This document shows, one piece after another, positions 45,870 through 55,144 of a DNA stretch of 64,000 nucleotides. The notes beneath the pieces were generated by a model that was not told the origin of the DNA, did no database searches, and saw nothing but the letters and a program-made list of their open reading frames with translations. The DNA is from Gammaproteobacteria bacterium (GTDB taxonomy: Bacteria > Pseudomonadota > Gammaproteobacteria > Eutrophobiales > Eutrophobiaceae). Where the stretch lies: contig JANQNX010000009.1 of the NCBI GenBank assembly GCA_028279365.1, positions 124,001 to 188,000 on the forward strand, in the 5' to 3' direction. The position numbers and the translations under genes are program-made. Numbering within the stretch: the stretch's first letter is position 1; every line of letters begins with the position of its first letter.

Positions 45870-46815
45870 ATCGCTTTTCTTCGTACATATTTTTATCTGC
45901 CTCAACCATCACATCCACTAAAGATTGATCCTCTTCTCTACTGGCCCAACCCAGTGACGCGTCAATATTTTCCTGCTCCAGGGCAACACGCAGACGTTTA
46001 ACCAGGTTAGTAGTCATCTCTTCTGTCGCTTCAATCACTAATACGGCAAATTCATCACCGCCAATGCGACAGGCGACATCAAACGGCCTAACAACACCGG
46101 TCAAACATTTTGCCGTACGACACAACAGTTCATCACCGCTCGAATGACCATTTGTATCGTTAATTAGTTTAAGCTTATCCAGATCAATAATAATGATCGA
46201 CGCTGACATGTTATAACGACGACAGCGTTGTTCCTCGACCCGAATAAAGTTATCCCAACCGCGACGATTATAGATGCCGGTCAAGGCATCGATTTGCGAC
46301 AGGCGCTGCTCACGCTTCAGGTTATCAGAAAGCAGGTTCTCATGCAGTTCGACGGTAATGATGGTAGAAAGCAGACGGGTTTGTACATGAATGATGTCAT
46401 GTTCCTGCTTAATACTTTCATCTATCGGCTCCGGGTGCAGGGCGCATAAGGTGCCAAACAGACTGCCGTCGCCATACATCAATGGATAGCCAATATAGGC
46501 ACCGATTTTTAGCATGTTTGAAATTTCTACATTGGCGTAGGCGGGCACAGTTAATACATCGGGCGCAATGTAAGGACCCAGCCCCCGTGTCATTCGATAA
46601 CAATAGGTACTCTCCCAAGGGAATACGTCACCCTCCTGAACGTCATAGCCTTCACTATCCAGTGCCAATACCACCCACTCATCTCCCTCAGTCACCGCGA
46701 CCATCCACAAGTTCAGCGGATAGCGCGATCGCAAAACCCTCAGGACTTGCTTGCAGGCATTCCTGAAATCCATAAAGGGTTGGAATTCTTCAGCATCTGA
46801 AGATGATAACGTCAT
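45859..46815 (-). CDS. GAF-GGDEF diguanylate cyclase
   Basis: A 318-residue cytosolic enzyme. GAF sensor about residues 15-150, with GLGPYIAPDVLTVPAYANVEISNMLKIGAYIGYPL. GGDEF domain about 155-315: DALTGIYNRRGW, SIIIIDLDKLKLINDTNGHSSGD, CRIGGDEFAVLV. An RxxD inhibitory site (RPFD) precedes GGDEF by five residues. It should make c-di-GMP from GTP and be product-inhibited. It could feed the PilZ protein at 2905-3321. The GAF ligand is not apparent. The 221 bases upstream to the ogt gene show nothing further. Confidence 0.93.
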   Translation of the reverse strand: MTLSSSDAEEFQPFMDFRNACKQVLRVLRSRYPLNLWMVAVTEGDEWVVLALDSEGYDVQEGDVFPWESTYCYRMTRGLGPYIAPDVLTVPAYANVEISNMLKIGAYIGYPLMYGDGSLFGTLCALHPEPIDESIKQEHDIIHVQTRLLSTIITVELHENLLSDNLKREQRLSQIDALTGIYNRRGWDNFIRVEEQRCRRYNMSASIIIIDLDKLKLINDTNGHSSGDELLCRTAKCLTGVVRPFDVACRIGGDEFAVLVIEATEEMTTNLVKRLRVALEQENIDASLGWASREEDQSLVDVMVEADKNMYEEKRSKK

Positions 46816-47036
46816 GTTTTTACAGTATAGACCGTTATTTCAGTTTAAAAGAAAAAATGTGTCTGCAACCATACATAATAAAAGTGTGGCACATGCGCAT
46901 ATCACTTCCTTGTTTAATATCAATTTTTTGTAACTTATTAAGTTGAAATCATGATACAAATGGATGAAGATTAATTGGCGATAAACAAACATTTAGTTAA
47001 CAATAACGTTATCTGTATTAACTCCGGAATCGTCCC

Positions 47037-47606
47037 ATGCCAAAATCCGCATTAAAGAAGGCACCACGAAGTCAAAGCATCGCGCCAAATAATTCAGCAG
47101 ACACTGCCAGGGAAATTATTCAATACGATATTGGTATTTGCTCTTTCGGTTCAGTGCTGGTTGCCAGCAGTGTAAAAGGTGTCTGTGCGATCTATCTTGG
47201 CGATCACCCGGACGCACTAGTTGACGAATTAAAAATCTCGTTCCGCAACAGCGACATCGTTGTCGGCAGTGCTGAATTTGAAAAAACGCTGGCCGAGGTC
47301 ATCAAGTTTATTCAATCCAATAAAAAGAAACTTGGTTTACCACTGGATGTTCGCGGCACAGAGTTTCAACAGCGTGTATGGAATGCCTTGTGCAAGATCC
47401 CTTATGGAAAGACCATCAGCTATACCGAGTTAGCATTATCAATGGGTTCCGCTAACGCCGTGCGCGCGGTCGCGAATGCCTGTGCTGCAAATAAACTGGC
47501 GGTGGTCATCCCTTGCCATCGTGTAGTCCGATCCAATGGCGATGTTTCCGGTTATCGCTGGGGCAAAAAGATCAAACAACGACTGCTTGAAAAAGAAAGC
47601 CGCTAG
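47037..47606 (+). CDS. ogt: Methylated-DNA-[protein]-cysteine S-methyltransferase
   Basis: A 189-residue repair protein that removes O6-methylguanine by transferring the methyl to Cys in [37 protein letters not shown] is the HTH/arginine finger region. The first 35 residues are a basic extension. No Ada N-terminal zinc domain, so it is of the Ogt or Ada-C kind. Its stop overlaps that of the convergent ABC permease. Confidence 0.93.
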   Translation: MPKSALKKAPRSQSIAPNNSADTAREIIQYDIGICSFGSVLVASSVKGVCAIYLGDHPDALVDELKISFRNSDIVVGSAEFEKTLAEVIKFIQSNKKKLGLPLDVRGTEFQQRVWNALCKIPYGKTISYTELALSMGSANAVRAVANACAANKLAVVIPCHRVVRSNGDVSGYRWGKKIKQRLLEKESR

Positions 47607-48367
47607 TTTTTCAAGCGATAACCCGTCTTGAATATCCACACGATGGTGGCCAGGCAAACCAACATAAATACAACCGTCATGCCCAGACTGATAGCCACAT
47701 CAACATCGGCAATGCCGTAGAAACTCCAGCGAAAACCACTAATTAAGTACACCACCGGATTAAACAAGGTGATGGTTTGCCAGAATGGTGGCAACATATT
47801 GATCGAGTAAAAGCTTCCGCCCAAGAACGTTAGCGGTGTCACAATCATTAACGGTACGATCTGTAATTGTTCAAAACTATCGGCCCATATACCGAGGATA
47901 AAACCAAACAGGCTGAAGCTAATCGCGGTTAAGATTAAAAAGCCGATCATGTAAACCGGATGCGCAATATGATAATCAACAAACAATCTTGCCGTTACCA
48001 GGATCAATAAGCCCAGGATCACGGACTTGGTAGCAGCAGCACCGACAAAGCCGGTAATGATTTCAAATGGCGAAATGGGCGCAGACAGGATTTCATAAAT
48101 CGTACCGGTAAACTTCGGCATATAGATACCAAACGAGGCGTTGGACATACTTTCATTCAATAGAGAAAGCATAATCAATCCCGGAATAATAAAGGCACCA
48201 TAGCTGACACCTTCGATCTCACCCATGCGCGATCCGATTGCCGCACCAAACACAACAAAATACAGCGAAGTCGACAACACCGGTGACGCGATACTTTGCA
48301 TTAGCGTTCGCGCAGTTCGTGCCATTTCAAATTTATAGATTGCTTTTATTGCAAAATAATTCATCAC
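47603..48367 (-). CDS. ABC-2 type permease
   Basis: A 254-residue exporter permease with six hydrophobic helices. It contains the ABC-2 loop [34 protein letters not shown] and the C-terminal [37 protein letters not shown], matching the YadH/NodJ group. It overlaps the upstream ATPase by four bases. Together they form a two-gene exporter of unknown cargo. Confidence 0.92.
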   Translation of the reverse strand: MMNYFAIKAIYKFEMARTARTLMQSIASPVLSTSLYFVVFGAAIGSRMGEIEGVSYGAFIIPGLIMLSLLNESMSNASFGIYMPKFTGTIYEILSAPISPFEIITGFVGAAATKSVILGLLILVTARLFVDYHIAHPVYMIGFLILTAISFSLFGFILGIWADSFEQLQIVPLMIVTPLTFLGGSFYSINMLPPFWQTITLFNPVVYLISGFRWSFYGIADVDVAISLGMTVVFMLVCLATIVWIFKTGYRLKN

Positions 48368-49287
48368 TGTTCCCTAACCAAACTCACAAAGATCTCTTCC
48401 AATGAACTTTCTTTCGAATTGAGGTCTTTAAAATCTATTTCATATTCGTTTAATTTTCTTAACAGGCTGGCGATACCGGTATGTTCCTTTTGTGTGTCGA
48501 AGGTATAGACCAACTCGTTTCCGTCGCATTGTAATTCGAGATTATATTCAGACAGTGCATCGGGAATAGCCGTCAATGGCTGTTGCAAATGTAAGGTCAG
48601 TTGTTTCTTGCCAAGTTTTTTCATCAAGACATGTTTATCTTCAACAACGATGATCTCGCCCTTGTTAATGACACCAATTCGATCCGCCATTTCTTCGGCT
48701 TCTTCAATATAATGTGTTGTTAAAATGATGGTCACACCCGACTCTCGTAATTTCCTGACCATTTCCCACATATCTTGTCGCAACTCAACATCAACACCGG
48801 CAGTCGGTTCATCAAGGAAAAGAATGGAGGGTTCGTGTGACAAGGCCTTGGCAATCATGACCCGCCGTTTCATGCCACCGGAAAGTTGCATCACAGTATT
48901 GTCTTTTTTATCCCATAGCGATAAATCACGCAGGACTTTTTCGATGTAGTCCGGATCTGCAGGTTTACCAAATAAGCCACGGGTAAAGGATACGGCGGAG
49001 AAGACGCTTTCAAACATCTCGGTCGCCAACTCTTGTGGCACCAAGCCAATGCGAGCACGCGCTTCGCGATATTGATCGGCAACGGAATAGCCAGCCGCCT
49101 TGATCTCACCACTGCTGGCATTCACGATGCCACAGATAATGCTGATTAAGGTGGTCTTGCCAGCTCCGTTTGGGCCCAGTAATGCAAATATCTCACCCGG
49201 CTGGATATCAAGGTTGATATCTTTCAGCGCGACAAAACCGGACGCATAAACCTTGTTAAGGTTTTTGATTGAGATGATGGAAGACAT
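48364..49287 (-). CDS. ABC-2 exporter ATPase (YadG-like)
   Basis: A 307-residue ATPase with Walker [10 protein letters not shown] (near 39-47), signature [16 protein letters not shown], Walker [17 protein letters not shown] and switch [14 protein letters not shown]. Its closest pattern is YadG, which partners YadH. Upstream in 49288-49370 is a ten-base-pair hairpin, TCGACAACAA/TTGTTGTCGA. Confidence 0.93.
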   Translation of the reverse strand: MSSIISIKNLNKVYASGFVALKDINLDIQPGEIFALLGPNGAGKTTLISIICGIVNASSGEIKAAGYSVADQYREARARIGLVPQELATEMFESVFSAVSFTRGLFGKPADPDYIEKVLRDLSLWDKKDNTVMQLSGGMKRRVMIAKALSHEPSILFLDEPTAGVDVELRQDMWEMVRKLRESGVTIILTTHYIEEAEEMADRIGVINKGEIIVVEDKHVLMKKLGKKQLTLHLQQPLTAIPDALSEYNLELQCDGNELVYTFDTQKEHTGIASLLRKLNEYEIDFKDLNSKESSLEEIFVSLVREQ

Positions 49288-49320
49288 ATGCAGATATTAC
49301 ATCAAACATATGAAAAGTCG

Positions 49321-49344
49321 TCGACAACAAAAACTTGTTGTCGA
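49321..49344. terminator. Hairpin between msrA and the ABC ATPase
   Basis: Ten-base arms TCGACAACAA (49321-49330) and TTGTTGTCGA (49335-49344) around AAAC. It follows msrA on the minus strand, so it may terminate that transcript, but there is only a short T run after it. It could equally be an operator for the ABC pair. Confidence 0.45.
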
Positions 49345-49370
49345 TATCGGCTTATTGTCTTGCTATCTGT

Positions 49371-49967
49371 TTAGGACGCCGACTGATTGATCAGACTTTC
49401 TACTGCCTTCAGGCGTTTGTCCCTGCCGCATGAATAACGATAATACTTATATCGAATCGGGTTTTTTTGATAATAGTCCTGGTGATAATCTTCGGCAGCG
49501 TAAAACATTTTCGCCGGCAAGATCTCGGTCACAATCTTTTTATCACTACCAAACTTTTCTTGTAATACGGTTTTGCTGGTTAGTGCCAGTTGTTTTTCCT
49601 GCTCATCATTAAAAAAGATAGCAGCACGGTATTGCGGGCCCTTGTCACAGAACTGCCCTGCTGAATCAAACGGGTCAATATTCTTCCAAAGCACGGACAA
49701 TAAGGTTTCATAGCTAAGCTTTGCCGGATCATATTCTATGGCCAGGGCCTCATAGTGCCCGGTCAAGCCGCTTGAGGTTTGTTTATAGGTCGGGTTTTCC
49801 GTATGACCACCAGTGTAACCCGAGGTCGTACTAACAACACCGTCAAGCTTGTCAAACGGCGGCTCCATACACCAAAAACAACCGCCGGCAAAGATAGCAG
49901 TTTTTGTTTCAGCAAAGGCATTAAATGACAGAAAGACCAGTACAGCCGTAAGTAGTGTGTTTTTCAT
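49371..49967 (-). CDS. msrA: Exported methionine sulfoxide reductase A
   Basis: A 198-residue MsrA with a signal peptide (MKNTLLTAVLVFLSFNAFA), so it acts in the periplasm. Catalytic Cys in AGGCFWCMEPPF; GYTGGHTENPTYKQTSSGLTGHYEA and YHQDYYQKNP are family blocks; a Cys in RYSCGRDKRL probably resolves the sulfenic acid. It reduces the S-epimer of Met-SO. Its upstream neighbour is an exported MsrB, 26 bases away, which reduces the R-epimer. Confidence 0.94.
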   Translation of the reverse strand: MKNTLLTAVLVFLSFNAFAETKTAIFAGGCFWCMEPPFDKLDGVVSTTSGYTGGHTENPTYKQTSSGLTGHYEALAIEYDPAKLSYETLLSVLWKNIDPFDSAGQFCDKGPQYRAAIFFNDEQEKQLALTSKTVLQEKFGSDKKIVTEILPAKMFYAAEDYHQDYYQKNPIRYKYYRYSCGRDKRLKAVESLINQSAS

Positions 49968-49993
49968 TGTTATCGTTTTGTTCTTTTTAATTA

Positions 49994-50515
49994 TTATGAT
50001 CGAAGTTTAGGCAGCGGTTTTTCCTCAGGGATAAATTCCAATGCTAAACCATTATTGCAGTAGCGCAGGCCAGTCGGTTTGGGGCCATCTTCAAACACGT
50101 GACCCTGATGTCCGCCACAACGAATGCAGTGATACTCGGTACGCGGCCAGATCAATTTCAAATCCAGTTTGGTACCTAGCCGACCTGCAATCGGCTGATA
50201 AAAACTTGGCCAACCTGTACCGCTGTCATATTTGGCTTCGGATTCAAATAATGGCAGGTAGCAGGCAGCACATATATAAGTGCCGGCTTTTTTATTGTTG
50301 TTCAATTTACTGGAGCCCGCCGGTTCCGTATCTTCTTCAAACAAAATATCGAACTGTCTCGGGCTAACCAACTTGCGCCATTCTTTATCCGATTTATCCA
50401 GTTTACTGAACTTGAGTTCAGAACTGACCGGATGTGCCAATATTGACTTTGGCTTAATAACGGCAAGTGCAGCACCGAGTCCTGCTGCGGCAGTAATAAA
50501 TTTTCTTCTTTGCAT
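49994..50515 (-). CDS. msrB: Tat-exported methionine sulfoxide reductase B
   Basis: A 173-residue MsrB. Twin-Arg signal (QRRKFITAAAGLGAALA) suggests export by Tat after zinc binding. Zinc Cys pairs: CAACYLPL and CIRCGGHQGH. GTGWPSFYQPI and the catalytic Cys in LRYCNNGLALEF are present; the usual Asn-Ser after Cys is NNG here. It reduces R-Met-SO in the periplasm along with MsrA. Both are separated domain proteins, not the fused MsrAB kind. Confidence 0.93.
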   Translation of the reverse strand: MQRRKFITAAAGLGAALAVIKPKSILAHPVSSELKFSKLDKSDKEWRKLVSPRQFDILFEEDTEPAGSSKLNNNKKAGTYICAACYLPLFESEAKYDSGTGWPSFYQPIAGRLGTKLDLKLIWPRTEYHCIRCGGHQGHVFEDGPKPTGLRYCNNGLALEFIPEEKPLPKLRS

Positions 50516-50604
50516 AGTGTTCTCTCCTGGTCAAAGTATGACCAGTCAACAGCTATACAGTTCAGCGACAGCCCAAAACCACGGGCTGAATGAGAAGAAG
50601 GTCA

Positions 50605-51513
50605 CTAAATAAGGCGGGCAATCAGGGGAATATAGTGATCAACCAGTAGTGCGGCAAACAACAGCATCAGATAAGAAATCGATACGGCAAATGTTTTCAT
50701 CGCCAGCCTGTCAGAGTGATCAAACTGCATACGAATGACATAGTACAAAAACCAGGCATCCAGCATGATGGCACAGACCAGATAAAACGGGCCGGTCATG
50801 TGTACCAGATAGGGCAATAGCGTGGTGATACAAAGCACAATTGTATACAGCAGAATATGCAGGCGGGTGAACTCAACACCATGGGTGACAGGCAGCATCG
50901 GTATATTGACTGCGGCATAGTCATCGCGACGGTAGATAGCCAGGGCCCAGAAATGCGGTGGCGTCCAGGCAAAAATGATCAAAAATAATAATAAAGAATT
51001 GGGATCCAGCGTACCGGTTACCGCGCACCAGCCTAATACTGGTGGTGCCGCACCCGACGCACCGCCGATGACAATATTTTGCGGTGTCGCCCGTTTCAGA
51101 AACATCGAATAGATAAAGCTATAGCCAATAATCGATAGCGCGGTCAGTGCAGCCGTCAGCGGATTAACCAAAAACGCCAGGATACCCATTGAAATGGTGC
51201 CCAGAAACCAGGCAAAGATGATGGCATTCAACACACTGACATTGCCTTTTGGCAAGGGTCGACGCATGGTACGCGCCATTTTCGAATCGATTTGGTGATC
51301 AACAACGTGATTCAGCGCCGCCGCACAGGAAGCGGCCAAACCAATACCCAACGTAGCGAAAAACAGGGTGTCCAACGGCACCATACCGGGGGTTGCCAAC
51401 AGCATACCGACCACAGCGGTAAAAACGATGAGATAGACTACCTTGAGTTTGCACAAGGCAAGGTAATCCCGCCAGCTCACAGCGGCCACATCAGTAATGG
51501 AACGGTTGTCCAA
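50605..51513 (-). CDS. cyoE: Protoheme IX farnesyltransferase (heme O synthase)
   Basis: A 302-residue UbiA-family integral membrane prenyltransferase. The metal/prenyl-diphosphate motif is NHVVDHQIDSKMARTMRRPLP (67-87), and YRRDDYAAVNIPMLPVTHG is the second conserved loop. Nine hydrophobic helices. It adds farnesyl to heme b, making heme O, which CtaA upstream converts to heme A. Fourteen bases separate it from ctaA. Confidence 0.95.
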   Translation of the reverse strand: MDNRSITDVAAVSWRDYLALCKLKVVYLIVFTAVVGMLLATPGMVPLDTLFFATLGIGLAASCAAALNHVVDHQIDSKMARTMRRPLPKGNVSVLNAIIFAWFLGTISMGILAFLVNPLTAALTALSIIGYSFIYSMFLKRATPQNIVIGGASGAAPPVLGWCAVTGTLDPNSLLLFLIIFAWTPPHFWALAIYRRDDYAAVNIPMLPVTHGVEFTRLHILLYTIVLCITTLLPYLVHMTGPFYLVCAIMLDAWFLYYVIRMQFDHSDRLAMKTFAVSISYLMLLFAALLVDHYIPLIARLI

Positions 51514-51527
51514 TGCTCTCTCCCGGA

Positions 51528-52520
51528 TTATTTCATTGTTGTTGGAATAGTCTGATGAAGCAGGGTCACCAGCGACAGCAATAATAGCGCAGCTACCCCA
51601 TTGTGCGCTACTGCTATCATCAATGGTAAATTCATCACCACATTAGCGATACCCAGACTGATTTGCAGCAGTAACAGTCCAATAATCGTGATACCAGTAT
51701 TTCTGATATTTTTATTGCTGCTGCTGGTGCATTTTATTGCGACCGAGATAATGACGATAAATGCGACGATTGCACCCAAACGGTGGGTAATATGAATGGC
51801 GGTTCGCGCCGCACCATCCAGCACACCGCCCTCATAATCAATACCTAATCCACGCCATAGTACAAACGCCTCTTTAAAATTCATTGCGGGCCACAGTTTG
51901 CCCTGGCAAGTGGGAAAATCCGGGCAGGCAAGGGCAGCGTAGTTGGTGCTGGTCCAGCCGCCCAAAGATATCTGTAGGGCGAGCACGATTATCGCGGCCA
52001 GAGCAAACGGAAACAATTCAGGCTGCCAACGACCGGGTAATATCGTACTTGAAGATTGCTCACGCAACATTAACCAGTAGAGCAGGCTGAGTATCGTCAT
52101 ACCGCCCAAAAGATGCGACATAACTATTACAGGTTTTAATAGTAACGTGACGGTCCACATACCCAACAACGCCTGAAAGATGACCAGACCGACTAGCGCA
52201 GTCGAACCTAGCCTGGTCGATTTTGGGTAGCCTTTAGCCCAGGCAATCAGACAAATCGCCAATATGATCAAACCTAGAGTGCCGGCGATATAACGATGCG
52301 CCATTTCTATCCAGGCCTTGTCTTTCTCCAGTGGTCGATCAGGATAAGCTGCGTTCGCATCATTAGCTTCATCCGGCACGATCAGCTGACCATAACACCC
52401 CGGCCAGTCCGGACAGCCGAGACCGGCATCGGATAAACGTGTATAGGCACCGACAATGATGACAAAAAATGCCAGCACGCAGGCAAATCTTGTGAAATTT
52501 AATAAGGTTCTGTTTTGCAT
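51528..52520 (-). CDS. ctaA: Heme A synthase
   Basis: A 330-residue eight-helix COX15/CtaA protein. Heme-ligand His residues are in EMAHRYIAGTLG, MSHLLGGMT, HITHRLGAIVAF and VAHNGVAALLL. RLSDAGLGCPDWPGCYG and CPDFPTCQGKLWP hold the paired Cys of the periplasmic loops. It oxidises the C8 methyl of heme O to a formyl for the aa3 oxidase. It lies 18 bases after the SCO-like gene, in the order SURF1 - SCO-like - ctaA - cyoE. Confidence 0.95.
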   Translation of the reverse strand: MQNRTLLNFTRFACVLAFFVIIVGAYTRLSDAGLGCPDWPGCYGQLIVPDEANDANAAYPDRPLEKDKAWIEMAHRYIAGTLGLIILAICLIAWAKGYPKSTRLGSTALVGLVIFQALLGMWTVTLLLKPVIVMSHLLGGMTILSLLYWLMLREQSSSTILPGRWQPELFPFALAAIIVLALQISLGGWTSTNYAALACPDFPTCQGKLWPAMNFKEAFVLWRGLGIDYEGGVLDGAARTAIHITHRLGAIVAFIVIISVAIKCTSSSNKNIRNTGITIIGLLLLQISLGIANVVMNLPLMIAVAHNGVAALLLLSLVTLLHQTIPTTMK

Positions 52521-52538
52521 AGTGGACGATTCGCTAAA

Positions 52539-53132
52539 TTAGCCGATTCGTGAGGCTTTAAGTAATTTTTTCAGATCTTTTAGAATGCCTTTGAAGGGCG
52601 CATCTGCGCTGTAGCTCATCATTAAATTGCCAAGCGGGTCGATAATATAGAGTCGGTTTTCGGCTAATGGCTGGTCAAACTCGGTTAATTTAAAATTCGC
52701 CAAAAAAGCATCGTTATCATCAGGATTAATCACTCTTTGACCGGCGTAGTCTGAAAGATCAGGTGCTGTTTGTTGTGAATTTTGGTTTGTCATAAACAAG
52801 ACGCGTTGCACTCGTAGCGAGTATTTATCAGTACCGATATGGATTTGACGCATACGATAAAGATTATCTAAACAGGTTTGCTGACAGGCATCCGTTATGT
52901 AAACGAGGTTCCACTTGCCATGTAATTTATGCTCAACCTCGTTAGCTAACGGATCGGTTAGCGAAAAATTATCAATCGGCCTTGGAGGCTGAATTAATTC
53001 ACCGTAATTTGATGTTCCGCGTTCCTCAACCACATCTGTATGGTTCAGGAACCAATAGGACAGTATCACCGGACTTAAAAAAGCAATGGTAATAACAAGA
53101 ATCGTCAACTTGTTCTTTGTGTTTTGTTCCAT
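52539..53132 (-). CDS. Membrane-anchored SCO-like cytochrome oxidase assembly protein
   Basis: A 197-residue protein with one N-terminal TM (about 9-30) and a thioredoxin-like periplasmic domain. The redox/copper motif is C-x3-C (ITDACQQTCLDNLYRMRQI), and LYIIDPLGNLMMSYS is the C-terminal strand. SCO proteins metallate CuA; here the His that completes the Cu site in true SCO (usually after DPER..) is not obvious, so thiol exchange is also possible. Placed between SURF1 and heme A synthase. Confidence 0.82.
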   Translation of the reverse strand: MEQNTKNKLTILVITIAFLSPVILSYWFLNHTDVVEERGTSNYGELIQPPRPIDNFSLTDPLANEVEHKLHGKWNLVYITDACQQTCLDNLYRMRQIHIGTDKYSLRVQRVLFMTNQNSQQTAPDLSDYAGQRVINPDDNDAFLANFKLTEFDQPLAENRLYIIDPLGNLMMSYSADAPFKGILKDLKKLLKASRIG

Positions 53133-53136
53133 ATGT

Positions 53137-53874
53137 CTAATCGAGTTTTTTAAAATTCACCGTCAAATAAATAATCAACAAGGTCGTGGCAAATGCAAAC
53201 CACTGGAACGCGTAGCCAAAATGTTTATTTTCATCCGAACCTGGCAATGACCACTGTCTGTTATAGCCATGATCAGAATTCGCATCCATCTGTAATACTA
53301 AAGGCAATAATGAAACGTCTGCCAACTGCTCAATTTCAGCGATATCAATCTTCTGTAAGCGGTAGATGCCCTGCGGCATTTTTTCAGGCGTGACCTCTTC
53401 TAACAACATTCCAGTTTTCGGCGTTTGTTTTAATACGCCGCTTATCTCTATTTCTTCACTCATCGTTTTCAATTCAGGCACCAGGCTTCGATCCGGGTTC
53501 GCCTTTAACCAACCTCGATTAACCAACAGCCACTTGTCTTGATCGGCCGGTTTAAACAAACCATATACGTAATAACCCTGTTGGCCTTTCCTGGTTTGAT
53601 TATCCAATAAGAAACGTAGCGTCTCATTAAACTGACCGCTACTTTTAACGGTTTTCCATAACAACGCTTTATCGTCCGAACCAAAATCAATCAAACCCAG
53701 CTCCGTTGCCGGCGCTTGCTGTTGAGACAGGAAAGCTTGATACAGTTCGCGTTTATACGCCGCTCTATCAAGCTGCCATAATCCCAGCTTGACGAACAAG
53801 ACCAGCGTCAGCAATGCAATGGCCGACGTAAAAAGTCCTGGACTAAACTGCCTATTACCAATTACCAAACCCAT
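53137..53874 (-). CDS. SURF1 family oxidase assembly protein
   Basis: A 245-residue protein with two TM segments, at about 13-32 and 221-240, enclosing the periplasmic SURF1 domain. LGLWQLDRAAYKRELYQAF, LDNQTRKGQQGYYVYGLF, VNRGWLKANPDR and GYAFQWFAFATTLLIIYL are family blocks. SURF1 assists insertion of heme a into subunit I. It is first of the minus-strand run SURF1-SCO-like-ctaA-cyoE and divergent from the DUF2909 gene across 61 bases. Confidence 0.92.
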   Translation of the reverse strand: MGLVIGNRQFSPGLFTSAIALLTLVLFVKLGLWQLDRAAYKRELYQAFLSQQQAPATELGLIDFGSDDKALLWKTVKSSGQFNETLRFLLDNQTRKGQQGYYVYGLFKPADQDKWLLVNRGWLKANPDRSLVPELKTMSEEIEISGVLKQTPKTGMLLEEVTPEKMPQGIYRLQKIDIAEIEQLADVSLLPLVLQMDANSDHGYNRQWSLPGSDENKHFGYAFQWFAFATTLLIIYLTVNFKKLD

Positions 53875-53935
53875 TTAGCTAGATACTTCACTGCCGTTGC
53901 TGGTTATACTGTATTCGAACTAAATACATAACATT

Positions 53936-54154
53936 ATGACCGCGACGCTTTTCAAAATATTCATTTTTATTCTGCTATTACTAATCATGGCATCACTGTT
54001 GTCAGGCGTGATCTTTCTGGTTAAGGATGATTCAAAATCAACAAGAATGGTAAAGTCGCTCACCTTTCGTATTTCTTTATCAGTTTTACTCTTCGCTTCG
54101 TTATTTGTTGGCTATCACTTTGGCTGGATTCAGCCACACGGACTCGGACAGTAA
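53936..54154 (+). CDS. DUF2909 twin-transmembrane protein
   Basis: A 72-residue protein with two TM helices (about 6-28 and 47-65) joined by a loop (KDDSKSTRMVKSLTFRISLS) and ending HFGWIQPHGLGQ. This is the DUF2909 pattern, regularly found between ctaE and the SURF1 gene in gammaproteobacteria, so it is presumably involved in oxidase assembly. It is the only plus-strand gene in the oxidase block. Confidence 0.88.
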   Translation: MTATLFKIFIFILLLLIMASLLSGVIFLVKDDSKSTRMVKSLTFRISLSVLLFASLFVGYHFGWIQPHGLGQ

Positions 54155-54172
54155 TAATTCTTTTCCACAAAT

Positions 54173-54201
54173 AAAAAAGGCGCCACTGATGCGGCGCCTT
54201 T
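54173..54201 (-). terminator. Terminator of the cytochrome oxidase operon
   Basis: Stem AAAGGCGCC (54176-54184) / GGCGCCTTT (54193-54201) with an eight-base loop. On the minus strand it is followed by six Ts and lies 20 bases after the ctaE stop. It could also slow plus-strand transcription of DUF2909. Confidence 0.87.
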
Positions 54202-54220
54202 GGATATTGGCGTACTAAAA

Positions 54221-55114
54221 CTAAATCCAGTATACGAATATAAATAAGCCTAACCAGACTACGTCAACAAAGTGCCAGTACCAGGCCACACCTTCAAACG
54301 CAAAATGGTCTTTTGCACTAAAGTGTCCTTTCATTGAGCGAAGCAATATTACCAAAATCATGATAGCGCCCATGGTGACGTGAAAACCATGAAAACCGGT
54401 TAGCATAAAAAAGGTAGAACCATAGATGCCGGAATTTAGAGTCAGACTCAAATCGTTGTAAGCATGAATGTATTCTTCCGCCTGTAAGTAGACGAAGACG
54501 GCACCAAGAATAACTGTTGCAGCTAACCATATACACAGCGCAGTACGCTGTTCTTTTTTCAGTGCCCAGTGGGCAAAGGTAATCGTCGCGCCACTGGTCA
54601 GCAAGATTGCAGTATTGACCGCCGGGATACCCCAGGCAGGAATCGTTTCTTTAAACGCAGTAAATTGCGTGAATATTCCTTCAGCCGTCATGTCAGGCGT
54701 GGTAATCAATGGCCAAACCGCTTGGAATTCTGGCCATAAAAATTGATTAGTGGCCAAACCGGAGCCTTCTCCACCTAACCAAGGCACAGACAAAACGCGC
54801 GCATAATAAAGCGCACCAAAGAAAGCGGCAAAGAACATGACTTCTGAAAAAATAAACCAGCTCATGCCCCAGCGGAAACTGATATCCACCTGCTTGTTGT
54901 AACTGCCGGCCATGCTTTCCTTAATCACATCAGAGAACCAGCCAAAAAACATATAAGCCAGTGATAACAAACCAATGCTTAATACCAGCGTGCCCGCATC
55001 AGACTGATTCAACAACAATGCACCACCTATAAAGGTAATGAAGAGTGAAATAGACCCTACCAAAGGCCAACGGCTTGGTTCAGGTATAAAATAGGCACCA
55101 TGTGCATCAGACAT
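54221..55114 (-). CDS. ctaE: Cytochrome c oxidase subunit III
   Basis: A 297-residue seven-helix protein. RWGMSWFIFSEVMFFAAFFGALYYAR carries the conserved Glu, and LTGFHGFHVTMGAIMILVILLR and WHFVDVVWLGLFIFVYWI are diagnostic. It supports proton uptake in the aa3 complex. It is the last of the minus-strand operon after ctaC, ctaD, the 43-residue gene and ctaG. Confidence 0.96.
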   Translation of the reverse strand: MSDAHGAYFIPEPSRWPLVGSISLFITFIGGALLLNQSDAGTLVLSIGLLSLAYMFFGWFSDVIKESMAGSYNKQVDISFRWGMSWFIFSEVMFFAAFFGALYYARVLSVPWLGGEGSGLATNQFLWPEFQAVWPLITTPDMTAEGIFTQFTAFKETIPAWGIPAVNTAILLTSGATITFAHWALKKEQRTALCIWLAATVILGAVFVYLQAEEYIHAYNDLSLTLNSGIYGSTFFMLTGFHGFHVTMGAIMILVILLRSMKGHFSAKDHFAFEGVAWYWHFVDVVWLGLFIFVYWI

Positions 55115-55144
55115 AACTATTCCTCACTTAATAAAATATGTTGT

